Source of the DNA: CAWBRT01 sp963696525
Lineage (GTDB): Bacteria > Acidobacteriota > Terriglobia > Terriglobales > Acidobacteriaceae
Reading direction: 5' to 3'
Assembly: GCA_963696525.1 (NCBI GenBank)
Contig: CAVOKO010000008.1
Span: forward strand, 62,001 to 126,000
DNA length: 64,000 nt
Part shown: positions 57,273-64,000 of the stretch, in pieces
Position numbering within the stretch: position 1 is the stretch's first letter
How the letters are laid out: each line of letters starts with the position of its first letter
Position numbers and translations under genes: made by a program
The notes under the pieces: model-generated
Told to the model about the DNA's origin: nothing
Seen by the model: only the letters and a program-made list of their open reading frames with translations
Databases searched by the model: none

Positions 57273-57701
57273 GTGCTGTTGAAAAGAAAACCTGCCACGG
57301 CCGAGCAGCCAAAGACCCCAAACACTGAAGTGAACCCTGGTGGCGGTCCCATGTTTCGCGAAATTCTCCGGCAAATTCGCCGCATTCCGCGCGGCAAGGT
57401 TGCTACGTACGGCGATGTGGCCTATGCGGCAGGATATCCGGGAGCGGCGCGGCAGGTTGCCTGGGCTCTGCACGGTCGCGGGCGCACCGTCCCCTGGCAG
57501 CGCGTGATCGGCAGCGGCGGCAAAATCCTCTGCACCGGGGAACTCGGATTTGAACAGCGTCTGCGTCTGCAAAGCGAGGGCATTGAATTCACAGGGCTGC
57601 GGGTGCGCCTCGAGAAGCATCGCTTCCATTTCTTCGGCAAGCGGCAGGACGGCAAACCGAAGAAAAAATCGGGCAGGGAAGCGAAGCAAAAAAAGACATG
57701 A
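57273..57701 (+). CDS. Alkyltransferase-like (ATL) DNA repair protein
   Basis: The protein is 142 residues from a GTG at 57273 with AAGGAG 8 nt upstream. The MGMT/Ada DNA-binding fold is clear: FREILRQIRRIPRGKVATYGDVAYAAGYPGAARQVAWAL, then HGRGRTVPWQRVIGSGGKI. The acceptor Cys of the PCHRV motif is Trp here (PWQRV), the mark of ATL proteins, which bind O6-alkylguanine without repairing it and hand it to nucleotide excision repair. The C-terminal tail is Lys-rich. It is divergent from proS. Confidence 0.9.
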   Translation: MLLKRKPATAEQPKTPNTEVNPGGGPMFREILRQIRRIPRGKVATYGDVAYAAGYPGAARQVAWALHGRGRTVPWQRVIGSGGKILCTGELGFEQRLRLQSEGIEFTGLRVRLEKHRFHFFGKRQDGKPKKKSGREAKQKKT

Positions 57702-57718
57702 TTCCTCGATTTGCTCAT

Positions 57719-57925
57719 TTACTTTTTTCCGGTCGCCGCGAACCTCAGGAAACGGACTGCCATATAGAAGGCGCTTAGCATGAGCACGCCTGGAACCAGC
57801 ACCCCCACCGCCCCGGAGAGCAATATATCTCCCTTGAAGTCGGTCTGTATGTAGCTGCCGCCACCAGCCCGGACAGCGCCAGCCCCAGGCTGAGAAATGG
57901 CTGAGAATGCGCGATGCAAAATCAT
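57719..57925 (-). CDS. Hypothetical small membrane protein
   Basis: About 68 residues from the ATG at 57925 (MILHRAFSAIS); the frame extends to 58003 without a better start. One membrane segment (SGAVGVLVPGVLMLSAFYMAVRFL) near the C-terminus. No family is recognised and the ribosome site is weak. Confidence 0.35.
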   Translation of the reverse strand: MILHRAFSAISQPGAGAVRAGGGSYIQTDFKGDILLSGAVGVLVPGVLMLSAFYMAVRFLRFAATGKK

Positions 57926-58110
57926 GCCTTCATCCCCGAACGCAATCGCGCCGAGCCTAGCACAGTTGCGACCGGCAGCACCACCTTGTTGAAACGAAAA
58001 CACAATACAAACTACATGAAGAGTGAGAATGTGGAGAATCGCTTAAGCTGGAGTTCGTCCACTCCAGTCACAGCGGTCCTCGAAGAGCACAACTGACAAG
58101 CTTGCGCTAG

Positions 58111-58344
58111 TCAGCGGCAATCCTTGCAGACCCATTTCGCCAGCTTTGACAGAAAATCGCGGGCCAGGGATTCGATCTCACCAAAGTGCTTCTGATATTC
58201 GACGAACAGACGATTCAATTCAAGTGAGCGATCGGCGCTGAGATGCGCCCGCAGCATCATGTCGCGCAGGCGCACCGGATTAGGCAACACCAGTTCGTCT
58301 TTCAGCTCTTCCAGTGCGGTATTGGGATCGTAGTGATAGGCCAT
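58111..58344 (-). CDS. Hypothetical small helical protein
   Basis: 77 residues from the ATG at 58344, which follows GGAGGAG. Mostly charged helices (NTALEELKDELVLPNPVRLRDMMLR, SLELNRLFVEYQKHFGEIESLA) ending in WVCKDCR, a possible Cys pair. Family unknown. The excellent ribosome site supports a real gene. Confidence 0.55.
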   Translation of the reverse strand: MAYHYDPNTALEELKDELVLPNPVRLRDMMLRAHLSADRSLELNRLFVEYQKHFGEIESLARDFLSKLAKWVCKDCR

Positions 58345-58439
58345 CGTCTCCTCCGTCATGAATCTGTCACGATTGTAAGCCGTTCTACGCTCCACGGCGT
58401 TGGCGAAGTTTCGCGGAGAGCCGTGATTGCGGCAGCAGG

Positions 58440-58490
58440 CAAAGAAAAAATGGCTGGGCCGGTTCGCTTTTTTCGAACCCTCCCAGCCAT
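58440..58490 (-). terminator. Rho-independent terminator of the GH gene
   Basis: On the minus strand a nested stem, ATGGCTGGG/CCCAGCCAT with GGTTCG/CGAACC inside, is followed by TTTTTTCTTT. It starts 28 nt past the glycoside hydrolase stop. Confidence 0.75.
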
Positions 58491-58518
58491 AGGCCAATGG
58501 GAACTCGGCGGCAGTGCT

Positions 58519-59966
58519 CTAATGAGTAAGCGTAACCGCAGCGGACATCTGGTTTAGAAGTCCGGGCTTGGCGATGGCCTTGACGTAAATCTTATAAGTG
58601 CCGCTGGCAAAAGTTGTATCCGCTGAGGTCCATGGTGTGATCGCCCGCGAGGGCCTCGGCCAGCGGCATCAGGTTTTGTCCGTCTTGCGAGACGTAGATC
58701 ACGTAATGATCGAGCGTGCTTTCCTGCCCGGTGATGCTCCACTTCAGCGTCTGCCCGCTAAGCGCGGCGGAAACGGTAACGCAGTTGTCGATGCCCGATT
58801 CAATCTCCGTGCCTTCCTCGTAATCGTTCCAGGTGGCGAGTTGCACGAAAGGCAATTGATTAGACGCGGAGTAATATTTGTTGATCTCGGCCCAGGTCGC
58901 CAGCCATGTTTGTCCGCACTGCTGGTTCATGACGCGGTGCGATCCCCAACTCGCCAAGCTGTCGTTGAAGCCCTTGTAGGTCGAGCCGATCGTCAGCAGC
59001 GATGGGTGAGCAATGCCGGTTGTGTAGAAATTGTCCTGCGTAGCTCGAGCCCCATTGTCGTTGACGTTGCTGGAAGGATTCGTCCAACTGAAACTGCCAT
59101 CGGAGTCCGCGGTGGTGAATCCGCTCGCATTGCGAAAGATGAATAAAGGGTTCCCCGCCGCTTGGGCGCGAACCGTGGCCCAGTCGATCGCCAAAGTCGT
59201 GTTCAGAAAGAACACGACGACCGGACGTCCGTTCCAGCAGCAAATAACGGGGCGAGCTGAAGTAGTTGTCGGCCATGTACTGAATATCGCTCAGTAATTT
59301 GGTAGTGACGTCGGCGGCGCCAGTCAAGGATCCAGAGTCCTCGCAGATGGCGAACTCGAAGTTCGGGCTTGCTTCCGCCGCTGCTTTGACGTTCAGCGTC
59401 GCCGTGTTGTGGTGGGTATTCTGGGGGCCGTACCAATCGACAATGAAACCATCCATGCCACGACTAATGGCATCGGCTACCTGGGCGTTGACCACGGCCG
59501 GATTGGCTTCATCGCCAAGTCCGATGCTGACGTGACCCGAGCTGTTCCACCACGGCATGTAGTGAGCAAATATTTTCGTGGTGGTACCGGTATAGAGCAG
59601 GGAGTGAATATCTACCTTGCTGATGTTTCCTGGCTTGACATTGCCGTTGGTGGTGCCGATGAAACTACTGGTGAGATTGGTGTTGTTAGTGGTTTCAGCG
59701 GTAAGAGTAGTGGTCGCCGCGATGGTCACGCTTGGGCTCGAAGGGCTGCTTGGTGTAGTAACCGATGTCGTGTCCGGGCTCGATGTTGCTGCAACGGAAG
59801 AACTCGACGCAGCCGGCGAAGTCGAAACGCTGGGCGAGGAATTTGAGCCAGTCGCCGGACTGGTTTGACTAAGCGACCGCGAGGCTGCCGATGAGCTTCC
59901 TCCGCATCCGAATGCTACTAGCATGCAAAAAAACATGAGTATGAAAGCACCGATTCTTACCTTCAC
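58519..59966 (-). pseudogene. Secreted GH99/GH71-like glycoside hydrolase, two frameshifts
   Basis: From ATG 59966 a lipoprotein signal (ILMFFCMLVAFGC) and a long Ser/Thr-rich linker (about 22-100) precede a catalytic-like domain with AHYMPWWNSSGH and GMDGFIVDWYGP, features of endo-acting GH99/GH71-like enzymes. The frame is lost near 59229 (family continues RPVVVFFLNTTLAIDWATV) and again near 58610 (an extra T in AACTTTTGCC; family continues GTYKIYVKAIAKPG) to the stop at 58519. A C-terminal Fn3-like segment is visible. Probably a surface-attached polysaccharide hydrolase, intact if the indels are errors. A terminator follows. Confidence 0.7.
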
Positions 59967-60554
59967 CCTTGTCTCCTTCAGAAACCCGTTGGCGTTTCCG
60001 TTGAGGAGACGTTACAGTTCAGTAAGTGCCCTGGCATTCGACCGTATGCTTTAGTCCACTTGGCTTTCTACCTGAGGGCTTGAACCTGAGAGTACCTAGC
60101 CGGACTCAGTATCGGAAATAGGGCCAAAAAGTAAGGTTATTGCTTGATTCCGAATTTAGGTGTTTCAACTAACGAATGAGGGCTCAGGCGAAAGTGGAAG
60201 GCTAATCGCCAACATTGTTACTTACGTAACTTGGCGTGTACTCACGTAACTTGCCCTTTTCAAATGCAGTTAATAGACTTTAATAGCGATTCAGAGTTCC
60301 TGCCTTCAACAGGCTGCGGAAGAAGAATAGGTTTCAGGTGAGGTGCTTCAAACAATCTTTGTGCAAGCCTGATGGCGTGCCCACATCACATAGCGTCCCG
60401 CTCGTTCTGTTCGCGCACCCGCAAATAGAGCGGGTTCGCAACTTGTCAGGGGTTCGGAATTGTTGGACCGGAGCCGGGGAGAATACAGTGGGCCTTTCTC
60501 TCCTGAAATACACGCACCGCTGGGTTCTCGTAGCGCTGTGAGAAAGAGGCGTTA
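59967..60554. other. Intergenic region upstream of the pseudopilin operon
   Basis: About 590 bp between divergent genes. It contains two ACGTAACTTG motifs 20 bp apart (60221-60235 and 60241-60255). A c-di-GMP riboswitch, common before such operons, was looked for and not recognised. A long 5' leader is possible. Confidence 0.5.
60221..60255. promoter_or_regulatory. Tandem ACGTAACTTG motifs
   Basis: CTTACGTAACTTGGC and CTCACGTAACTTGCC in the same orientation, 20 bp apart (two helical turns), suit a dimeric or cooperative DNA-binding protein. The same core occurs as an inverted pair at 5548-5604. Confidence 0.35.
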
Positions 60555-61190
60555 ATGCCCAGAAAATCATATTGGCCGGTGGCTGCTCATATAGGATGCC
60601 TGGGGGAGAAGTCTGCGTCGATCACGCGATCGGCCGAGTGCGGCCAACCGTCGAAGTTGAGTGCGCGGTGCAGCCACAAGCCGTGCGGCTTCAGAAGGTC
60701 TGGCGCCGCTGGAACCACAATGCTTGAACTCGTCGTGGTTTTGGCGATCGTCGGTGTGTTGGCCGCGATTGCTATGCCGACCGTCCAGAGCAGCCTCAAG
60801 AACGCTCATTTGAGCGCGGCAACCACGCAGGTGCGGGGAGCGATTTTGAGCACGCGGTTCAACGCCATTATGAGCGGCTGCCCATACACGATCGCTTTTT
60901 ACCAGAGTAACCAGAATTATCAAGTTCAGGGGCAGACTCCGCAGGGTGCCCCGCCGACTTGCACGGCGAGCGCTTCCGTAACGATACCCTGGGCGAGCAG
61001 CGGAGATGTCAGCCTGAATGCCTCTACCACGATGTTGTTTTGTCCTAATGGCACGGTATGGCCTTATTCCAACAGTACAGCGTGCCCGGGCACGTCGACG
61101 GTTCCGTCTCTCGTATTGTCTATTGGGACACACATTACAAACACGCTCACGGTTTCAGGAGCAGGCAATGTCACAGTCACGAGCCCATAA
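60555..61190 (+). CDS. Type IV minor pseudopilin, GspH/FimT-like
   Basis: Up to 211 residues. The prepilin signature GTTMLELVVVLAIVGVLAAIAMP has Gly before the cleavage site and Glu at +5, about 55 residues into the frame, so the leader is long or the true start is later. The mature part is beta-rich with Cys pairs (SGCPYTIAF, PPTCTAS, LFCPNG, TACPG). First gene of a fimT-pilV-pilW-pilX type cluster. Minor pilins prime pilus assembly in the inner membrane. Confidence 0.8.
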   Translation: MPRKSYWPVAAHIGCLGEKSASITRSAECGQPSKLSARCSHKPCGFRRSGAAGTTMLELVVVLAIVGVLAAIAMPTVQSSLKNAHLSAATTQVRGAILSTRFNAIMSGCPYTIAFYQSNQNYQVQGQTPQGAPPTCTASASVTIPWASSGDVSLNASTTMLFCPNGTVWPYSNSTACPGTSTVPSLVLSIGTHITNTLTVSGAGNVTVTSP

Positions 61191-61812
61191 GCGAGACCAC
61201 AGCCGCGGTTTCAGCATGCTTGAGGTCGTCATTGCCCTGGCCATTCTGTCAGTAGGCGTGATGGCCGCGGCGGCGTTGACCGTCAAGATGCTGGGCACCG
61301 GACGGCAGTCAAAATACATGAGCCTAGCTGCGACGCTGGCTTCCGAGAAACTCGAAGACCTTAACCGTTACAGTCCCAACGATCCGCAGGTTTGCGTTCC
61401 TGCGGGTGTTGCTTCAGTCGGCAGTCTGAGCCAGCCCATCGTACAAAGCACAACCTGCACGGCTGGAACGGGGCTTACAGACACGGTTGCCTATTACGAC
61501 ACCGTGAACATCGGTGTCAGCGAATCGAATTCGGATTGTCCGAACGCGACTGCGGGCTGCTTTTCCGAAACCACAACCGGCATCACTGGCGGTAACAACT
61601 CCTATACCACGACATATCACTCGCCGGATGGCCAGATTGTCACGCCCGCGGCAACCAGTACGGCTCCCGCGAATATGACCTTCCAGCGCAATTGGATTAT
61701 CGAAGGCAACACGCCGGTGACGGGGACGCGGCGAGTGACAGTCCTGGTAACGCTGCTGGATAAAACCGTCGTGCCAACGGTGACATATCAGATGAGTCTG
61801 GTGCGGCCATGA
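61168..61812 (+). CDS. Type IV minor pseudopilin, PilV-like
   Basis: 214 residues from ATG 61168, preceded by AGGAG; it overlaps the previous stop by 23 bp. Prepilin signature RGFSMLEVVIALAILSVGVMAAAAL (Gly, then F-S-M-L-E). The remaining beta-rich domain ends in RRVTVLVTLLDKTVVPTVTYQMSLV. Overlap suggests translational coupling with the next gene by ATGA at 61809-61812. Confidence 0.85.
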   Translation: MSQSRAHKRDHSRGFSMLEVVIALAILSVGVMAAAALTVKMLGTGRQSKYMSLAATLASEKLEDLNRYSPNDPQVCVPAGVASVGSLSQPIVQSTTCTAGTGLTDTVAYYDTVNIGVSESNSDCPNATAGCFSETTTGITGGNNSYTTTYHSPDGQIVTPAATSTAPANMTFQRNWIIEGNTPVTGTRRVTVLVTLLDKTVVPTVTYQMSLVRP

Positions 61813-63068
61813 CAATAAAGATTGCAGGAAAGAGGACGCGTAGCGTCCGCAAGCTAACGGCGCGAGCCGGAAATGGATTCTCCCTTGTCGAACTTACGAT
61901 TGCAATGGCCGTCTTTCTGCTGATTAGCAGCACGGCGTTCACATTGTTCACTCAGCAGCAGATGTCGTCTACACGTTTGCAGGGGCAGACTGGGTTGAAT
62001 GTGGCGCTCCGCAATGCCGCCGCACTATTGCAGATGGACGTGGCCAACGCCGGCAGCGGCTACTATCAAACTCTCAATATGCCTAGTTGGCCGATCGGTG
62101 TCACCATCATGAATACGATGCCCACCGCGGGGACCCCTTGCAATAGCGGAACCACCTACGGCTCTACTTGCTTCGATACTGTCAATATCATTCAAGCGGC
62201 TAGTCCTGTTACCACCTATCCTCCGATACACGCGACCGACAACACCGGTGGAACAAGTGAAACCACGAATTGTTCCCTCACAACCAGCGGCGTAGCCTAT
62301 GGTCAGCCTGCCACAACCATCGTAAACGGCGTCACTACGACGTGGACGGCTGCCCAAACGGCCGCCGCATTCAGCGCCAACGATCAACTGCTTTTTTTCA
62401 ACACTACGCCTAACAAGGAGAGAATCACCTCGGTAGTGTTGACTCAGGCTCCGACGGTCTTAGGTTCGGTAGTCAAGTTCACGTTCAATCCGACCGCGTC
62501 CGACGGAAGTAACAGTTTGGCGAATGATCCACTGGATATCACCGCATGCGACAGTACAACGGGGAATGTAAACTGCGGAAGCAACAACAATAACTATAGT
62601 GGGCTGCTTGGGACTCAGTTCTGCGGCGCAGATTGGATCATCAAGCTTGCCCCCATCACTTATATGGTCTGCTCGGGCGCCGGCAGTCCGACCTATCCGG
62701 TTTCACTTTGCGATCAAAGCTCCACTTCTCCGGACATCCAGGACCCAAAGCTGGTGAGGATACAAAACGGCACCAAATCTATCGTCATGGATCAGGTACT
62801 CGGATTCCGGGTGGGTGCTGCTCTCTGGAACGGCGCCAACGAAACCCCTGATGAAGACTCCGTGACGCCTGCCTACAGTTACAGGGCCGGCCCGAGTTAT
62901 GGATGGAATTTCAGTTTAGTGCGTGCGGTGCGCATATCTTTGATAGGACGGACTCCGCCCGGCAACACCAGCTTGGAATTTAAGAACGGCTTTGACCAGG
63001 GGAATTATCAGGTTCAGGGAATTGCAGTCGTCATCAACCCTCGCAACATGAGCATGAACGATAACTGA
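61809..63068 (+). CDS. Type IV minor pseudopilin, PilW-like
   Basis: 419 residues; its ATG overlaps the previous stop (ATGA). Prepilin signature NGFSLVELTIAMAVFLLISSTAF with Glu at +5. A large Thr/Asn/Ser-rich domain with several Cys follows, containing DQVLGFRVGAALWNG and ending VQGIAVVINPRN. PilW-type proteins are part of the minor pilin tip complex with PilV and PilX. Confidence 0.85.
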   Translation: MTIKIAGKRTRSVRKLTARAGNGFSLVELTIAMAVFLLISSTAFTLFTQQQMSSTRLQGQTGLNVALRNAAALLQMDVANAGSGYYQTLNMPSWPIGVTIMNTMPTAGTPCNSGTTYGSTCFDTVNIIQAASPVTTYPPIHATDNTGGTSETTNCSLTTSGVAYGQPATTIVNGVTTTWTAAQTAAAFSANDQLLFFNTTPNKERITSVVLTQAPTVLGSVVKFTFNPTASDGSNSLANDPLDITACDSTTGNVNCGSNNNNYSGLLGTQFCGADWIIKLAPITYMVCSGAGSPTYPVSLCDQSSTSPDIQDPKLVRIQNGTKSIVMDQVLGFRVGAALWNGANETPDEDSVTPAYSYRAGPSYGWNFSLVRAVRISLIGRTPPGNTSLEFKNGFDQGNYQVQGIAVVINPRNMSMNDN

Positions 63069-63077
63069 GGTGTGCAG

Positions 63078-64000
63078 ATGATAGCCCGAACATTACGATC
63101 TCGCAAACTTAGAGGCAACAAAGTTGACTGCGGTTGGCGCACGCTTCTCCGGGACAGCAAGGAAAACGGAGTGGCTTTGCTTATGACTCTGTTGCTTTTG
63201 ACCTTGATGAGCACCATGGGCATTGTGATGGTCATGACAGTTGCCCCGGACATGCTGATCAACGGTTACTACGGCAGTTATCGCGGATCGTTCTACGCCG
63301 CCGACTCTGGCCTGAATATTGCGCGGCAACAGCTTGCTAACCAGCTCGGAGTATCACCCAACATTTCTACAACTTCCTGCGCGGGCTGGGGAACGGGTGC
63401 GGCCACCGGATGCACTTCGCCACCGATGTCCAGCTCAGGTGCAACCAGCGCTGCCTCTGCCGTTATCACTAGCATGCTGGCAACAGGCTCAGGCGGTTAC
63501 GGCAGTCTCACCTCCTTGAATTCAGGAACAGCCGGCCCCTCCTGGCCGGGGAGTTTCGAAGTCGTCAATACCAGCTCCTGTCCAAGTGGTCTTTTGTATG
63601 CCTCGGGACCAACGTCAGTGGCGACGGCACCCGTTACCGTTAATGGCACTGCGGTTACGCTAACGACCACTTACCAGTACCAGTACAACTATCAACTTTG
63701 CGCGTTCGGCAGGGCTCAGGGTTCGCAGCAGGTTTACGCGTCGGAGAACGGTGTTCTCACTCTGAACGTTGTGGCACACTCGGCCGGCGCGCAGAAGGCG
63801 ACGGTATCCTTTGCGGCATTTGGTCTGTTCTACAACAACTATGCTGCTGGCTCGGGTCCCCATGTCCCAGGCACTTATAGTGGTCCTATATTTATTAATG
63901 GCCAGTGGCAATTCGAATCCGGTGGCTCATACACGTTTACAGATCCGATTAGCCAAACCAATTCTCAATTCGGATATTGGTTTAATAACGATAACAATTA
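63078..64000 (+). CDS. PilX-like pilus assembly protein (3' end missing)
   Basis: The ATG at 63078 follows GAGG and lies 9 nt after the PilW-like stop. The frame is open to the end of the window (307 codons). A hydrophobic N-terminal segment VALLMTLLLLTLMSTMGIVMVMTVA and NGYYGSYRGSFYAADSGLNIARQQL match the PilX N-terminal region, which lacks a strict prepilin Glu motif. The following domain is Ser/Thr/Gly/Ala-rich with aromatic residues (TYQYQYNYQLC). It likely joins the minor pilin tip complex; a pilY1-like gene may follow outside the window. Confidence 0.75.
   Translation, partial: MIARTLRSRKLRGNKVDCGWRTLLRDSKENGVALLMTLLLLTLMSTMGIVMVMTVAPDMLINGYYGSYRGSFYAADSGLNIARQQLANQLGVSPNISTTSCAGWGTGAATGCTSPPMSSSGATSAASAVITSMLATGSGGYGSLTSLNSGTAGPSWPGSFEVVNTSSCPSGLLYASGPTSVATAPVTVNGTAVTLTTTYQYQYNYQLCAFGRAQGSQQVYASENGVLTLNVVAHSAGAQKATVSFAAFGLFYNNYAAGSGPHVPGTYSGPIFINGQWQFESGGSYTFTDPISQTNSQFGYWFNNDNN

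Noticed and set aside
60231..60255. Sigma54 promoter (TTGGC...TTGC)
   Set aside because: Spacing between the GG and GC elements is about 18 nt, not the required 10.
59967..60554. c-di-GMP riboswitch before the pseudopilin operon
   Set aside because: No GGCAAACC/GACGCAAAGCC-type signature was found.

Overview
This window looks like a high-GC chromosomal segment of an Acidobacteriota-type bacterium (Terriglobia/Koribacter-like). That placement is an inference. It rests on the infC-rpmI-rplT-pheS-pheT-zapA order, a PheT without the usual N-terminal OB fold, several families of short dispersed palindromes and GTCATCCTGAGC-type repeats, and the mix of secreted catabolic genes. No rRNA gene or taxonomic marker that would settle it is present.

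Layout. 1-4005: end of a NifU-like scaffold, a frameshifted membrane protein and a molybdenum-hydroxylase maturation group (XdhC-like, MocA-like nucleotidyltransferase, decayed HAD phosphatase). 4173-7834: solo nuoB, an intradiol dioxygenase and secreted proteins of unknown role. 8047-14850: an integrated element of about 6.8 kb bounded by a 40-bp duplication of the 5' half of tRNA-Arg(CCT). It carries a tyrosine integrase, excisionase-like protein, initiator/primase, serine recombinase, XRE regulator, a lipoprotein, a Cys-rich secreted peptide and an apparent promoter-to-terminator non-coding transcription unit. 14909-22199: glycosyltransferase, CelD-type acetyltransferase, ICMT-like methyltransferase, then a catabolic operon (MFS, DHDPS family, Asp/Glu racemase family). 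22942-28814: receiver-like protein, mutL, an AlkZ-like/cytidylate kinase fusion, a cupin and a membrane protein. 28937-38180: translation operon infC-rpmI-rplT-pheS-[GxxExxY insert]-pheT-zapB-like-zapA-HNH-thioesterase, preceded by mtaB. 38325-45348: response regulator, second sugar-acid type catabolic group (MFS, enolase-superfamily dehydratase, DMT transporter), frameshifted amidase and tRNA-Ala(GGC). 45482-57095: Lhr helicase, KdsC-type phosphatase, Ldh-family dehydrogenase and the proS-DUF-PBP1 operon. 57273-64000: ATL repair protein, small proteins, frameshifted secreted GH99/71-like hydrolase, and a type IV minor pseudopilin operon running off the end.

How the parts work together. The central block is core translation and cell division. 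The flanking blocks add uptake and breakdown of organic acids, aromatics and amides, envelope synthesis (PBP1, KdsC, glycosyltransferase) and surface appendages. Seven apparent genes contain indels (membrane protein, HAD, XdhC, infC, amidase, GH). Because infC is essential and its break lies in a run of five A, at least some of these are probably consensus errors, so pseudogene calls should be read with care. The parts most likely to hold undescribed biology are the tRNA-Arg element, with its candidate RNA and duplicated hairpin, the AlkZ-CMP kinase fusion, and the GxxExxY cassette bounded by inverted repeats inside pheST.
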